Shown in pieces: positions 16,795 through 27,706 of a DNA stretch of 62,352 nucleotides. Within the stretch, counting starts at the first letter, position 1, and every line of letters begins with the position of its first letter. The position numbers and the translations under genes are program-made. The notes beneath the pieces were generated by a model. The model was not told the origin of the DNA and made no database searches. It saw nothing but the letters and a program-made list of their open reading frames with translations. The stretch covers positions 1 to 62,352 of the forward strand of contig NZ_LUUI01000087.1 of the NCBI RefSeq assembly GCF_001644015.1. Direction: 5' to 3'. Origin of the DNA: Methylomonas lenta (GTDB lineage Bacteria; Pseudomonadota; Gammaproteobacteria; Methylococcales; Methylomonadaceae).

Positions 16795-17427
16795 ATGAGT
16801 TTTTTATTTAATAAAACCACCCTACCCCAACCAGAGCAAGCCTTACCCGGCAGAGCTCAACCCATGACAACCGCCATACAGCATTTTGTGACCGGCAACC
16901 CTATCGTGCCGCCATTTCCAGCCCACATGCAACTGGCGCAATTTGGCATGGGTTGCTTTTGGGGGGCGGAGCGCAAATTTTGGCAACAAGCAGGAGTATT
17001 TAGCACCACGGTTGGTTATGCCGGTGGCTACACGCCCAATCCCAGCTATGCGGAAATTTGTACCGGCATGACGGGGCATAACGAAGTCGTGCGGGTTATT
17101 TTCGATCCGAACATTATCGGCTACCAAGATTTGCTACAGCTTTTTTGGGAATCGCACAACCCAACTCAAGGCATGCGTCAGGGCAACGATGTCGGCACTC
17201 AATACCGCTCCAGCATTGATTTTTTCGATGATGCGCAACAAGAGATTGCCCTAAAAACCCGCGAGCACTATCAGGCCAAACTGCAAGCCGCTGGCTTAGG
17301 CTGTATCACTACCGAAATCCGCCAGGCAGCCATTTTTTATTATGCAGAAGACGAGCATCAACAATATCTAGCCAAAATCCCGCAAGGTTATTGCGGACTA
17401 GGTGGCTTGGGGATAAATTTTGCTTAG
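16795..17427 (+). CDS. msrA: Peptide-methionine (S)-S-oxide reductase MsrA
   Basis: Repairs methionine-S-sulfoxide in proteins using thioredoxin. The 210-residue sequence has the catalytic GCFWG motif with Cys54, the [26 protein letters not shown] block and a C-terminal GYCGLGG cysteine for resolution. The N-terminus (MSFLFNKTT...ALPGR) matches the long E. coli-type MsrA, which supports the start at 16795. It lies back to back with hslO, so both oxidant-defence genes probably share a control region. Confidence 0.95.
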   Translation: MSFLFNKTTLPQPEQALPGRAQPMTTAIQHFVTGNPIVPPFPAHMQLAQFGMGCFWGAERKFWQQAGVFSTTVGYAGGYTPNPSYAEICTGMTGHNEVVRVIFDPNIIGYQDLLQLFWESHNPTQGMRQGNDVGTQYRSSIDFFDDAQQEIALKTREHYQAKLQAAGLGCITTEIRQAAIFYYAEDEHQQYLAKIPQGYCGLGGLGINFA

Positions 17428-17857
17428 CCCTCTGCCATTAACTTAAATGAACTGCTTGGCAAAATTCATCGAATCCCATACTTGTTACTAAATGCCACCA
17501 GATCACCATCTTGAACTTTGATCTCAACTCAGAAAATTAAGATAAACAACGCTAAAACCAGTAAATCTGTCATAAAAACTAGCACAATAATTCTGCCTGG
17601 CATTTAAGCAATGATTCGGTAAACTATTATTTGACCTGGACTTATTCGTAAACCGGGTCGGCACAAGCGTTATTCAGGTTGACTTTTAGGAGAAAATCCT
17701 TCAATTTACGCAACTGGTTTGGCTTTCCAACTGGGCACGGCGTCAGCCGATTAAAGACACAGAAGACTGTCATCCAACTCAAAGCTTTGAAAACTAATAT
17801 TAGTCTTAACAATATAAAACGTACTCTGTCTTTCAGCAGATTACCGGGAGGAAACAT
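17428..17857. other. xoxF upstream region
   Basis: A 430-bp stretch without a gene. It ends with a strong ribosome site (GGGAGGAAAC directly before ATG 17858). A perfect 12-bp palindrome, ACTAATATTAGT (17793-17804), lies about 55 bp before the start and overlaps the spacer of a weak promoter-like pair (TTGAAA near 17787 with AT-rich CAATAT/TATAAA near 17810-17818). No sigma-54 site or terminator was found. The promoter call is tentative. Confidence 0.45.
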
Positions 17858-19708
17858 ATGAAGCCTGTAAAAAACTGGCTGCTTGCTTCAGCAGTAGCTA
17901 CTTTACTTGCTGCACCAGTAGTATCAACTGCGAACAACGACGTAGAAAAACTGACTCAAGACCCTGCTAACTGGGCAACTTGGGGTGGCGATTATGCCGG
18001 TACTCGTTATAGCAAACTGTCAGAAATCAATACTCAAAACGTTAAAAACCTGCAACCTGCATGGTCTTTCTCTACCGGCGTTCTGCGTGGTCACGAGGGC
18101 GGTCCTCTGATTGTTAATGACGTCATGTTCATCCACACGCCTTTCCCTAACACTGTTTACGCGATCAACCAAAAAACCCAATCGGTTATTTGGGAATTCA
18201 CACCGACTATGGATGCTGACGTTACCATTCCTGTCATGTGCTGCGATACCGTTAACCGTGGTTTGGCTTATGGCGACGGCAAAATCTTCCTGCAACAATC
18301 TGATACCGTTCTGACCGCTTTGGATGCCAAAACCGGTAAACGCGTATGGAGCGTGCAAAACGGCGACCCAAAATTGGGTATGACCAACACTAATGCGCCT
18401 ATCGTCGTTAAAGACAAAGTCATTACCGGTATTTCTGGCGGTGAGTTTGGTGTACGTGGTTTCTTGGTGGCTTACGACATCCGCACCGGCCAACTGGCGT
18501 GGAAAGGCTACAGCATGGGTCCTGACAAAGATACTTTGATTGACCCTAAAAAATCCACTGCGTGGAAAGATGGCAAAGTCCAACCTGTGGGCGAAAACTC
18601 CAGCTTGAGCACCTGGGAAGGTGATCAATGGAAAATCGGTGGTGGCACAACCTGGGGTTGGTATTCATACGACCCTAAACTGAACCTGATTTACTACGGC
18701 TCAGGCAACCCATCTACTTGGAATCCAACACAACGTCCTGGTGACAACAAATGGTCTATGTCTTTGTGGGCTCGTGACGCAGACACAGGCGAAGTGAAAT
18801 GGGTTTACCAAATGACTCCACACGATGAGTGGGATTATGACGGTATCAACGAAACAGTTCTGGTTGACCAAGAAGTAAAAGGCAAAATGCACAAAACTAT
18901 CGTGCATTTCGACCGTAACGGCTTTGGCTACACCCTGGACCGTGAAACTGGCGAACTGTTGGTTGCTGAGAAATTCGACAAGTCTGTAAACTGGGCTTCA
19001 CACGTCGACATGAAATCAGGTCGTCCTGAAGTTGTGCCTGAGTTTTCTACCGAGCACAATGGTGAAGACGTCAATACAGTAGGCACATGCCCTGCTGCTT
19101 TAGGTGCTAAAAACATGGCACCCGTGTCTTACTCACCACAAACCGGCCTGTTCTATATTTCAGGCAACCATTTGTGCATGGAGTACGAACCGTTTGAAGT
19201 GTCTTACACCGCAGGTCAGCCTTATGTAGGTGCTACACTGTCTATGATGCCAGCGGGCGCTGATGTACTGACTGGTAAAAAAGACGACAGCACTAACCTG
19301 GGTCAGTTTACTGCCTATGACGCTAAAACCGGCAAAATCGCTTGGTCTAACAAAGAGCAGTTCTCTGTTTGGTCAGGTTCGGTTGCAACGGCTGGCGGCG
19401 TGGTGTTCTACGGTACATTGGAAGGCTACTTGAAAGCAGTTGATGCTAAAACCGGTAAAGAATTGTACAAATTCAAAACCCCATCAGGCATCATCGGTAA
19501 CGTCAATACCTGGGAATTCGAAGGCACTCAATACGTTGGCGTTCTGTCAGGTATCGGTGGCTGGGCAGGTATCGGTATTGCTGCAGGCCTGGATGACGGC
19601 TCCAACTCTACCAACTCAGAAGGTTTGGGTGCAGTAGGTGCATACAGAAGCTTAAGTTCCTACACCAAATTGGGTGGTACACTGACTGTGTTTGCACTAC
19701 CTAAATAA
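17858..19708 (+). CDS. xoxF: Lanthanide-dependent PQQ methanol dehydrogenase XoxF
   Basis: A periplasmic quinoprotein that oxidises methanol to formaldehyde (possibly further to formate). The 616-residue precursor has a signal peptide (cleavage probably after VSTA). The adjacent cysteines C128-C129 form the vicinal disulfide over PQQ. The metal site reads E196, N284, D326 and D328; the second Asp in the DYD motif is the mark of lanthanide enzymes and is absent from calcium MxaF. Beta-propeller tryptophan motifs such as AxDAxTGxxxW recur through the chain. A very strong ribosome site and a strong terminator downstream suit an abundant protein. It resembles the XoxF5 group; mxaF and xoxG are not in the window. 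Confidence 0.96.
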   Translation: MKPVKNWLLASAVATLLAAPVVSTANNDVEKLTQDPANWATWGGDYAGTRYSKLSEINTQNVKNLQPAWSFSTGVLRGHEGGPLIVNDVMFIHTPFPNTVYAINQKTQSVIWEFTPTMDADVTIPVMCCDTVNRGLAYGDGKIFLQQSDTVLTALDAKTGKRVWSVQNGDPKLGMTNTNAPIVVKDKVITGISGGEFGVRGFLVAYDIRTGQLAWKGYSMGPDKDTLIDPKKSTAWKDGKVQPVGENSSLSTWEGDQWKIGGGTTWGWYSYDPKLNLIYYGSGNPSTWNPTQRPGDNKWSMSLWARDADTGEVKWVYQMTPHDEWDYDGINETVLVDQEVKGKMHKTIVHFDRNGFGYTLDRETGELLVAEKFDKSVNWASHVDMKSGRPEVVPEFSTEHNGEDVNTVGTCPAALGAKNMAPVSYSPQTGLFYISGNHLCMEYEPFEVSYTAGQPYVGATLSMMPAGADVLTGKKDDSTNLGQFTAYDAKTGKIAWSNKEQFSVWSGSVATAGGVVFYGTLEGYLKAVDAKTGKELYKFKTPSGIIGNVNTWEFEGTQYVGVLSGIGGWAGIGIAAGLDDGSNSTNSEGLGAVGAYRSLSSYTKLGGTLTVFALPK

Positions 19709-19737
19709 ATCTAGTTTTTTTAGATTTTAGCAACACA

Positions 19738-19770
19738 AGCCTTGGTCGAGCAATCGACCAAGGCTTTTTT
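19738..19770 (+). terminator. Strong intrinsic terminator between xoxF and xoxJ
   Basis: A perfect 12-bp stem, AGCCTTGGTCGA/TCGACCAAGGCT, is closed by a GCAA tetraloop (GNRA class) and followed by a run of T. It ends 29 bp before the xoxJ start, so most xoxF transcripts should stop here and xoxJ would depend on read-through or its own weak promoter. Confidence 0.9.
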
Positions 19771-19798
19771 ATGTCACCCAATGCCAAAGGAAACTTCG

Positions 19799-20659
19799 AT
19801 GAGAAAACTCCCATCCATTACAAAACATCTATTTTTGTGCTGTTTAGCTGGCTCTAGCTTCACTGCTCAAGCTGAAGAAAAGTTTAGAGTTTGCGCAGAC
19901 CCATTGAACCCACCTTATTCCACCAAACAGCTAGATGGCTATGAAAATAAAATCGCCGCGCTGTTTGCCAAACAATTAAATCAGGAGGTCGAATACTTCT
20001 GGTTACCGGCCAGAATTGGCTTTATTCGCAACACCTTAAAAGCAGAAAACGAAAACGGCGACGGCTTTAAATGTGATGTTGTGATGGGCGTACCGTCCGG
20101 ATACGATTTAACCGAAACCAGCAAACCCTATTTTCATTCCACTTATGCTTTGCTGATTGCAAAAGATCGTGGCTGGGATGATATTACCGCTGCTACGCAA
20201 TTGGCCAACCTGCCGCTGCAAAAACAGGAATTGTTAAAAATTGCCATGTTCGACCGTGGTCCTGGCACAACCTGGTTACAAAAAAACGGCTTATTGGCAC
20301 AAGGCATCCCCTATCAAAGCATGACAGGTGATAGTGAACACAACGTAGCCATGCAGATTGACAAAGACCTTCGTGCAGGCACGATCGATATGGTGATTTT
20401 GTGGGGACCTATGGCAGGCTATGTAAAGTCACAAAGCCCTAAAGACAGTTATATTGTCATACCGATGGAATCCACGCCTGACATGAAGTTTGATTTCTCT
20501 ATTGCTATGGGTGTGCGTCATGGTGATAACGCCCGCAAACAACAATTGAACGATTTGATAGACAAAAACATGCCTGAAATTCAGAGCATTATCGGCAGTT
20601 ATGGCATTCCGTTGCTGCCTATTCCTGCGCAAGCGGTAAAAAAAGACGACGATGATTAA
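19799..20659 (+). CDS. xoxJ: XoxJ, periplasmic solute-binding-like partner of XoxF
   Basis: A 286-residue protein of the MxaJ/XoxJ branch of family-3 solute-binding proteins. It has a signal peptide (cleavage probably after AQA) and the family opening FRVCADPLNPPYS, then DVVMGVPSGYD and GPGTTWLQ segments. It is thought to help activate or mature the methanol dehydrogenase in the periplasm. AAAGGA about 10 bases upstream supports ATG 19799; an extension to 19742 would start inside the terminator. The strong terminator before it suggests it is made at a far lower level than XoxF. Confidence 0.9.
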   Translation: MRKLPSITKHLFLCCLAGSSFTAQAEEKFRVCADPLNPPYSTKQLDGYENKIAALFAKQLNQEVEYFWLPARIGFIRNTLKAENENGDGFKCDVVMGVPSGYDLTETSKPYFHSTYALLIAKDRGWDDITAATQLANLPLQKQELLKIAMFDRGPGTTWLQKNGLLAQGIPYQSMTGDSEHNVAMQIDKDLRAGTIDMVILWGPMAGYVKSQSPKDSYIVIPMESTPDMKFDFSIAMGVRHGDNARKQQLNDLIDKNMPEIQSIIGSYGIPLLPIPAQAVKKDDDD

Positions 20660-20670
20660 GCTATGAAGAC

Positions 20671-20702
20671 TTTTGGGGTGCTGCAGTTCGGGCACCCCAA
20701 AA
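20671..20702. terminator. Bidirectional terminator between xoxJ and malQ
   Basis: TTTTGGGGTGC pairs perfectly with GCACCCCAAAA over a 10-base loop. It lies between the convergent xoxJ and malQ stops, and its T-rich ends allow termination from either side. Confidence 0.75.
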
Positions 20703-20720
20703 CTATTACAACCGGCCTTT

Positions 20721-22199
20721 TTATTCGTGTCTGTTAAACATACCGATAAAATGCGCAAAACGACCGGCATTTTCTTCGGTCAATTGGGACCACTCGAAGC
20801 GCCAGCGCCAATTCCCTTCAGTAGTGCCTGGGGTATTCATGCGATCGGCAGAACCTAATAACAGAATATCCTGCATCGGTATGACTGCCAAATTTGCCGG
20901 CGACCCCAACACAGCATGCACCAACGCACAAGGCATAGGCAGTGTTGACCAACCCAAATAGTCGTAAACTCGTTGTTTTTCCGCATCACCCAGACTTTCA
21001 AACCAGCCTAGCGTAGTATCATTATCGTGGGTACCGGTATAAGCCACACTATTGTGGTCAAAATTCATCGGTAAATACGGATTGTCAGGATGCCCATCAA
21101 AAGCAAACTGCAAAATTTTCATGCCAGGTAGATTAAAGTCATCTCGCAGGGCTTCCACTTCCTCGGTAATAATCCCTAAATCTTCTGCGATCAAGGCCAG
21201 GTCCGGAAACTCCTTTTGTATCGTTTTTAACAGCTCTGCGCCCGGTGCCGTGACCCATTGACCATTGATAGCGGTATCTTCATCTGCAGGGATCTCCCAA
21301 GCTGCTTCCAGACCTCGAAAATGATCAATCCGCAGAATATGAAACATTTCATTCTGACTTTTAATCCGATCCAGCCACCAGCGATAGTTGGTTTTGCGCA
21401 AGAACGTCCAGTCGTAATGCGGGTTTCCCCAACGTTGGCCGAATTCGGAGAAATAATCTGGCGGCACCCCAGCGACAACATCCATTTCACCCGCTTGGTT
21501 TAGTTTAAATACTTCCCGATTAGCCCAGACGTCAGCACTATCATAAGAAACAAAAATCGGAATATCGCCAAACAACAACACACTTTTCTGTTCAGCATAG
21601 GCTTTTAATTCGTGCCATTGCTTAAAAAACACAAATTGTTCAAACTTGATACCCTCAATCACCACCTTTAACAACTGCCTTGATTCCTTTAACGCCTGTG
21701 GTTGACGTTGCTTTAAGGCTACCGGCCACTGATTCCAACATTTATGCCCAAACACATTCCGCAAAGTAATAAACAAAGCAAAATCATCCAACCAATCGGC
21801 TTTTTCTTTACAAAACGTTTTAAAATCCTGTTGATCGGCTTCACTGGCAACTGTTTGAAAACCATAAAAAGCTTTAGCTATTAAGCAGCTTTTCCAGAAT
21901 AAATGCCCACCGTGACATTCACTGCAGTTTTCTGCAGACGGCAACCAACCTTTTTGCTCTAACCACTCAATACTGACAAAAGCAGGATTACCTGCATGAG
22001 CAGAAAGACATTGATACGGAGAACCGTCACCGTGCGGCATACCTAATGGTAAAGTCTGCCAAACAGTTGCACCTACATCATGCAGAAAATTAACAAAATT
22101 GAACGCCTCTGGCCCCAGGTCGCCAGACTCATTTTTTCCAGGTAAGGAGCTAATGTGCAACAACACTCCGGCACGGCGTTTATCTAAGAGAACACTCAT
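20721..22199 (-). CDS. malQ: 4-alpha-glucanotransferase (amylomaltase)
   Basis: A GH77 enzyme that transfers alpha-1,4-glucan segments between chains. The 492-residue sequence has the family opening RRAGVLLHISSLPG, the nucleophile Asp in RIDHFRGLE, the acid/base Glu in EDLG, and the third carboxylate in THDND. Length matches short bacterial GH77 proteins, without the long N-terminal domain of E. coli MalQ. It is the last gene of a glgC-GH57-malQ unit with a 14-bp gap to the GH57 gene, so it most likely remodels glycogen or malto-oligosaccharides. Confidence 0.93.
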   Translation of the reverse strand: MSVLLDKRRAGVLLHISSLPGKNESGDLGPEAFNFVNFLHDVGATVWQTLPLGMPHGDGSPYQCLSAHAGNPAFVSIEWLEQKGWLPSAENCSECHGGHLFWKSCLIAKAFYGFQTVASEADQQDFKTFCKEKADWLDDFALFITLRNVFGHKCWNQWPVALKQRQPQALKESRQLLKVVIEGIKFEQFVFFKQWHELKAYAEQKSVLLFGDIPIFVSYDSADVWANREVFKLNQAGEMDVVAGVPPDYFSEFGQRWGNPHYDWTFLRKTNYRWWLDRIKSQNEMFHILRIDHFRGLEAAWEIPADEDTAINGQWVTAPGAELLKTIQKEFPDLALIAEDLGIITEEVEALRDDFNLPGMKILQFAFDGHPDNPYLPMNFDHNSVAYTGTHDNDTTLGWFESLGDAEKQRVYDYLGWSTLPMPCALVHAVLGSPANLAVIPMQDILLLGSADRMNTPGTTEGNWRWRFEWSQLTEENAGRFAHFIGMFNRHE

Positions 22200-22213
22200 A
22201 TTTTCCTGTTAAA

Positions 22214-23902
22214 TTAAATTTCATTTCCACGTCGCATGGCACCGCCCATGACAGGCGCTCCCGAACCTTGAGTAAACGCCAAAGCCAGATATGCGGGTGG
22301 CTCTTCGCCTAAAAGCCGATAAAGATTAGTCAAATTCAAACGATATTGCCTTTCAAAATCACTGACAGCCTCACCTGGATTGTAATCACCAAACCACCAA
22401 AACCAATCTGAACCTTCGCAGATCGCTAACTGCTGTTCGGCAACCGCTTGTTGATACTCAGATATCCGACCTTCGGAGACCACTCTATCGAAAGCTTTTT
22501 TCACATCCCCTAGCATATCCCAGCCGCAGTTTTTATCGGCATCGCCTATCCAGGTAGAAAATGAACCATACACCCAACTACCAGCAACCAGCTGCGACAA
22601 AGGCTTTATCGGCACTTTGCTTTCCAAACATGCAGAAAAAGTGGTTAATTCTATCAGGGGATGGTCGGCCAATCGCTGGTATAAAGCCGTTAGGAAATGA
22701 TAACCGTTATCAGGAAAATATTCCCAGGCATTTTCACCATCCATAATGATGGAAACCACCGATCCGGGCTCAGTCAAATCGGAAATGTTTTCCAAATGCT
22801 GAATCAAATCGGCAACGGCATCATCCGCATGCCATTTTGAATATTCAAAACCAATTAAATCCGATAACCCATCGTCACGAAAAAAGCAGGCTATATCGGT
22901 TGATGCTAGCTTAAACGGGTGATGTAAGGAGCCGACATCATTAAAACCAGAGGCCTGCAAACTATTATGCAGTACATTGCCGCCACTCGCCGCCCATTTA
23001 AAACCGAAATCGGATAATGTCTTTAGGGTTGCTGCACTTATACCACCTTCCGAAGGCCAGCAACCTTGCGGTTCAAAACCGAAGAAATGCTTGAAAGTTT
23101 CGACACCTTTAGCCAAATGCCATTGCACCCGCTGCTCACCGCCCGGATAAGCTTCCAATACCGGCATCAAGGCCTGCGGCGTAGCATCCAAAGCGCTGTT
23201 CAGATCAAGCATCAATGGCATAATGGGGTGCGCATAGGGTGTCACCGATAATTCAATCCGACCTTTTCTGGCAAGAGATTTATAGCGATAGAGCACCTTG
23301 GATAGCAAATCACGAATAATCTCAAGGATCTCGATGCGGTCATGCAGGGAAAAACCACTACCCTTTTCTATCAGGCGCTGCACCCGAGTATCCGTTAATT
23401 TGACGGTTTCCCCCATCCATGCCAAATGATACCAGACCAAAATATCAGTGATAAATTGTGAGTTAACATAATTTATCGCATCTTGATGAGACTGTATCCA
23501 CTCAGCCATTTCCGTGAGCTTACGAAACATCGGGTAACGATTGATCTGCCGCTCTCTGCTGGCTTTACGGCAATCATGTACTAGTTTAAGTCGTTTTTCA
23601 GGATCAGCAGAAATGCTGGGGTCAACCAGCGCCGCTAATAGAGGATCTTTGATGCCGATACGGTCTTGCAGAAAAGCACTAACTTGATTGGAATAATCTT
23701 CGATTTGCTCCAACAGTATGGGCGCAAAATTGACGACTGCCTTCGCTGTAGGCACAGCCTCCAAGTGCGCCACCATGTCGACATAGTCTTTGATGACATG
23801 TAAATATGTCCAGGGTAATTTGAATTCGCCGCTGGATGTGTCCCTGTACTCAGGCTGGTGCATGTGCCAACACAGCACCAGCTTCAGGGGTTTATCTGAC
23901 AT
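22214..23902 (-). CDS. GH57 family glycoside hydrolase / glucanotransferase
   Basis: A 562-residue cytoplasmic GH57 protein. Family motifs are clear: [10 protein letters not shown] at the N-terminus, GCWPSEGG with the nucleophile Glu, and the acid Asp in [13 protein letters not shown]57 enzymes act on alpha-glucans as amylases, 4-alpha-glucanotransferases or branching enzymes. The exact activity cannot be read here, and a GH13 branching enzyme is already present next door. It overlaps the glgC stop by 11 bp, implying translational coupling and a role in glycogen turnover. Confidence 0.88.
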   Translation of the reverse strand: MSDKPLKLVLCWHMHQPEYRDTSSGEFKLPWTYLHVIKDYVDMVAHLEAVPTAKAVVNFAPILLEQIEDYSNQVSAFLQDRIGIKDPLLAALVDPSISADPEKRLKLVHDCRKASRERQINRYPMFRKLTEMAEWIQSHQDAINYVNSQFITDILVWYHLAWMGETVKLTDTRVQRLIEKGSGFSLHDRIEILEIIRDLLSKVLYRYKSLARKGRIELSVTPYAHPIMPLMLDLNSALDATPQALMPVLEAYPGGEQRVQWHLAKGVETFKHFFGFEPQGCWPSEGGISAATLKTLSDFGFKWAASGGNVLHNSLQASGFNDVGSLHHPFKLASTDIACFFRDDGLSDLIGFEYSKWHADDAVADLIQHLENISDLTEPGSVVSIIMDGENAWEYFPDNGYHFLTALYQRLADHPLIELTTFSACLESKVPIKPLSQLVAGSWVYGSFSTWIGDADKNCGWDMLGDVKKAFDRVVSEGRISEYQQAVAEQQLAICEGSDWFWWFGDYNPGEAVSDFERQYRLNLTNLYRLLGEEPPAYLALAFTQGSGAPVMGGAMRRGNEI

Positions 23903-25172
23903 AGTGCCGTTTTTGCCCTAACATCTCCGGGGTCACCAACACCACCCCGCCCTCGCTGACATAAAATCGTTTTTCATCGTCAGCTCTATTCTCCCCGATC
24001 ACGGTACCTTCAGGAACTTGACAAGCCTTTTCGATAATCGCCTTGTTGATCCGACAATGTCGACCAATGTTAACTTCAGGCAAGACTACCGAATTGTTTA
24101 CTTCGCTGTAGGAATTGACCCGCACTTGTGAAAACAATAATGAATGACGCACTACGGATCCTGAAATGACACAGCCACCGGATACCATAGAATCGATGGC
24201 TTGGCCGCGTCTATCGTCATCATCAAATACAAACTTGGCGGGCGGTGTTTGCTCCTGATAAGTCCAAATAGGCCAGGTATTGTCGTATAAATTCAGATCC
24301 GGCTTGACCCCAATTAACTCCATGTTAGCCGACCAATAGGCATCAATGGTACCGACATCGCGCCAATAACTTTGTTGGCCACTTTGCAAATCAAGAAATG
24401 GATAGGCATTAAGGCGGTATTTATCAATAATCGCAGGAATGATATCTCTTCCAAAATCGCGGCTGGAACCTTTTGTATCTGCATCTTTAATCAGTTGCTC
24501 GAACAGAAATCCGGCATTGAAAACATAAATCCCCATAGAGGCCAGTGCAGTATTTTCCCTGCCTGGCATTAACGGTGGGTTTTCCGGTTTTTCTACAAAA
24601 GCCCTGACCCGTCTATTGTCGTCAACATCCATAACCCCAAACGCTTTGGCTTCTTCCAGAGGTACTTCTATACAACCAATAGTCAAGTCGGCTTGGTTAG
24701 CAACATGATCGGCAATCATGGCTGCGTAATCCATTTTGTAAATGTGATCGCCAGCCAGTACCAGAACAAACTCCGGATTACGCGCACGCAGAATATCAAT
24801 ATTTTGGAACACCGCATCGGCTGTACCTTGATACCAGGAATGTTCGTCATGGCGCTGTTGAGCAGGCATCAAATCGACATACTCACCGAACTCACCGCGT
24901 AAAAAGCCCCAACCTTGCTGGATATGTCGAATCAACGAATCAGCCTTATACTGTGTCAAAATACCAATTTTACGAATATCAGAGTTGATGCAGTTGGATA
25001 AGGGGAAATCGATGATGCGGAATTTACCCCCAAACGGTACAGCCGGTTTGGCACGCCAATCGGTCATTTGCTTAAGTCTAGAGCCTCGTCCACCTGCCAA
25101 AATCAGGGCAATGGTATTGCGAGTTAATTCATTGATCCTTCTGGGCGGTTGCTGATTGTTGTCGACTGACAT
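23892..25172 (-). CDS. glgC: Glucose-1-phosphate adenylyltransferase (ADP-glucose pyrophosphorylase)
   Basis: Makes ADP-glucose from glucose-1-phosphate and ATP, the committed and allosterically controlled step of glycogen synthesis. The 426-residue product has the nucleotidyltransferase motif LAGGRGSRL, the [23 protein letters not shown] block, and a C-terminal left-handed beta-helix. GGAGAAG 8 bases upstream sets the start at ATG 25172 rather than an in-frame TTG at 25187. It is the first gene of the minus-strand glgC-GH57-malQ unit, divergent from glgB across 214 bp. Confidence 0.95.
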   Translation of the reverse strand: MSVDNNQQPPRRINELTRNTIALILAGGRGSRLKQMTDWRAKPAVPFGGKFRIIDFPLSNCINSDIRKIGILTQYKADSLIRHIQQGWGFLRGEFGEYVDLMPAQQRHDEHSWYQGTADAVFQNIDILRARNPEFVLVLAGDHIYKMDYAAMIADHVANQADLTIGCIEVPLEEAKAFGVMDVDDNRRVRAFVEKPENPPLMPGRENTALASMGIYVFNAGFLFEQLIKDADTKGSSRDFGRDIIPAIIDKYRLNAYPFLDLQSGQQSYWRDVGTIDAYWSANMELIGVKPDLNLYDNTWPIWTYQEQTPPAKFVFDDDDRRGQAIDSMVSGGCVISGSVVRHSLLFSQVRVNSYSEVNNSVVLPEVNIGRHCRINKAIIEKACQVPEGTVIGENRADDEKRFYVSEGGVVLVTPEMLGQKRHYVR

Positions 25173-25203
25173 TTTATTCTTCTCCAAAATTAGCTTTTTT
25201 ATG

Positions 25204-25238
25204 CTGTTGAAAACGGACTATAAAACAATTTTCAACAG
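25204..25238. promoter_or_regulatory. Inverted repeat in the glgC/glgB control region
   Basis: CTGTTGAAAA (25204-25213) and TTTTCAACAG (25229-25238) form perfect 10-bp arms around a 15-bp spacer. It lies 31 bp upstream of glgC and 150 bp upstream of glgB, so it may be a shared operator or a hairpin in the glgC leader. No regulator can be assigned. Confidence 0.5.
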
Positions 25239-25386
25239 ATTTGTTTTTAGTTCTACTTGCCGCGCTGGTTCATTATCGTTACTCTTGACTAAAAAGTAAA
25301 AACCCAAACGCTGTGATGTGGCCACCCCATCATCTTTAAGGTTCCTGCTCCCTTCTAATAACTAACTATAACTGAGGCGCTGTAAA

Positions 25387-27564
25387 ATGAACAAGCCAAG
25401 TAAACAAGTCACGCTTGATTCTGATTTAACAAGAATTATTGAAGCCAAACATCACGACCCTTTCTCCGTTCTTGGTCGACACGTAGTAAATGGAAAAACT
25501 GTCATCCGTACTTTTCTGCCTTATGCAGAAAACGTGCGTATCGGTAAAAACGGCCCATTGATGAAACGTATTCCCGACAGCGATTTTTTTGAATATTACC
25601 CCGCTTTAAACGAAGTCGACGATCATCACCAACTATTTTGGACAGACAAAGAAGGCAACGATCACCTGGATTATGACCCCTATACCTTTTTGCCTGTGCT
25701 GTCGCAATTTGATCAGCATTTATTTGCCGGGGGCAGCCACTGGCACATTTATAAAAAACTGGGCGGTCACTTACACACTGTTGATGGTATAGACGGCGTT
25801 TATTTCGCAGTTTGGGCCCCCAATGCCGAGCGAGTAAGTGTTATTGGCGACTTTAATCGCTGGGACGGACGCAACCACCCTATGCGTAGTTTGGGCGGCA
25901 GTGGCATTTGGGAAATTTTCATACCCGGACTGACTGTCGGCTGCGTCTACAAATTTGAAATCCGCAACCATCACACCGGACAAGTATTGGTAAAAACAGA
26001 CCCCTATGGTCAGCAATTCGAATTCCGTCCACAAACCGCCGCTATCATTGTTAATGAAGATAACCATGCTTGGCAGGATATGGAATGGATGGAAAAGCGT
26101 CCGCAGCACGATTGGTTGCATCATCCGATGTCGATTTACGAAGTGCATCTAGGCTCCTGGCAGCGTGACAGCCGCGGCAACTTCATGAATTATCGTGAGT
26201 TAGCGGAAAAATTAGTCGATTACGTCAAAACCATGGGTTTCACCCATATCGAATTATTACCGATTACCGAACATCCGCTTGACATCTCCTGGGGTTACCA
26301 AACCACCGGTTATTTTGCCCCCACTAGTCGTCACGGCACCCCGGATGATTTCCGCTTTTTCGTCGATCATTGCCATCAAAACGACATCGGTATTATTTTG
26401 GACTGGGTACCTGCGCATTTTCCAAAAGACAGTTTTGCCTTGGGCCGCTTCGATGGCACACCATTATACGAACATGAGGACCCGCGCAAAGGCGAGCATC
26501 GCGATTGGGGTACTTTGATTTATAACTATAGTCGCAACGAAGTGAAAAACTTTTTGCTGGCCAGCGCCTTCTTCTGGCTGGAAGAGTTTCATTTAGATGG
26601 CTTGCGCGTCGATGCCGTGGCCTCGATGCTGTATCTGGATTATTCACGCGAAGCCAACGACTGGATACCTAACATGTACGGCGGCAATGAAAATCTGGAA
26701 GCCATAGACTTTCTACGCCACATGAATTCGGTTACCCATGAACAGCATCCCGGCACAGTCATCATGGCGGAAGAATCCACTTCCTGGCCGCAAGTGACTC
26801 GTCCTACCTGGACTGGCGGGCTGGGTTTTTCCATGAAATGGAATATGGGCTGGATGCATGACATTTTACATTACATGCAAGAGCAACCCATACATCGTTC
26901 CTACCATCACGACGAACTGACCTTTGGTTTGTTATATGCCTTTACCGAAAACTTCGTGTTACCGTTCTCGCATGATGAAGTGGTGCACGGCAAACAATCG
27001 ATGATCAACAAAATGCCGGGCGACGAATGGCAGCGGTTTGCCAATCTGCGTTTGTTGTACACCATGATGTTCACCTATCCAGGCAAAAAACTGCTGTTCA
27101 TGGGCTGTGAATTTGCCCAAGGCACCGAGTGGAGCGTCAATCGTGATCTGGATTGGTATGTGCTGGATTATCCTCTGCACCAGGGCATGCAAACCCTAGT
27201 CAAAGACTTGAATCACCTGTACAAAAAACATTCCGCGTTGTATCAATTTGACTTTGATCATCAAGGTTTTGAATGGATAGACTGTCACGACTACCAGCAG
27301 TCCATCATCAGTTATCGCCGTAAATCAGCCAACGAAGATTTAATTGTAATTCTAAACTTCACCCCGGTACCGCGCGAAAACTATCGTATCGGCGTGCCTC
27401 ACGAAGGCGTTTATAATGAAATATTCAACTCCGACTCGGAATATTACGCCGGCAGTAATTTGGGTAATGCTCATATCCAGTCGGAACCACAACCCTGGAT
27501 GAACATGAATCATTCCATTACGGTAACCTTGCCGCCACTGGCCGGGGTTATTTTAAAAATGTGA
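25387..27564 (+). CDS. glgB: 1,4-alpha-glucan branching enzyme (GH13)
   Basis: Introduces alpha-1,6 branches into glycogen. The 725-residue sequence has two N-terminal CBM48-like domains (FSVLGRHVV near 25; [21 protein letters not shown] near 130), then a GH13 barrel with the nucleophile Asp in [18 protein letters not shown], the acid Glu in MAEESTSWP and the third Asp in [10 protein letters not shown], and a C-terminal beta domain. Length matches E. coli GlgB (728). It is the first gene of the plus-strand glgB-glgA unit. Confidence 0.96.
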   Translation: MNKPSKQVTLDSDLTRIIEAKHHDPFSVLGRHVVNGKTVIRTFLPYAENVRIGKNGPLMKRIPDSDFFEYYPALNEVDDHHQLFWTDKEGNDHLDYDPYTFLPVLSQFDQHLFAGGSHWHIYKKLGGHLHTVDGIDGVYFAVWAPNAERVSVIGDFNRWDGRNHPMRSLGGSGIWEIFIPGLTVGCVYKFEIRNHHTGQVLVKTDPYGQQFEFRPQTAAIIVNEDNHAWQDMEWMEKRPQHDWLHHPMSIYEVHLGSWQRDSRGNFMNYRELAEKLVDYVKTMGFTHIELLPITEHPLDISWGYQTTGYFAPTSRHGTPDDFRFFVDHCHQNDIGIILDWVPAHFPKDSFALGRFDGTPLYEHEDPRKGEHRDWGTLIYNYSRNEVKNFLLASAFFWLEEFHLDGLRVDAVASMLYLDYSREANDWIPNMYGGNENLEAIDFLRHMNSVTHEQHPGTVIMAEESTSWPQVTRPTWTGGLGFSMKWNMGWMHDILHYMQEQPIHRSYHHDELTFGLLYAFTENFVLPFSHDEVVHGKQSMINKMPGDEWQRFANLRLLYTMMFTYPGKKLLFMGCEFAQGTEWSVNRDLDWYVLDYPLHQGMQTLVKDLNHLYKKHSALYQFDFDHQGFEWIDCHDYQQSIISYRRKSANEDLIVILNFTPVPRENYRIGVPHEGVYNEIFNSDSEYYAGSNLGNAHIQSEPQPWMNMNHSITVTLPPLAGVILKM

Positions 27565-27706
27565 AGTTCTGTTTTGACTAGATTCGCCACGAACGACCAG
27601 TTGTTTAAAGCCTGCTGCTGCTTCTTGCTGGGTCTATTAAACTATTCCGATTCGTGATGAATCTGCTTTTGGTTTGCAAATTCGCCGAGAAATAACACTT
27701 TTTACT

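Noticed and set aside
18020-18628. A 202-codon open frame antisense to xoxF
   Set aside because: It lies fully inside a highly conserved gene whose codon bias produces long antisense frames; the product resembles no family and has no ribosome site.
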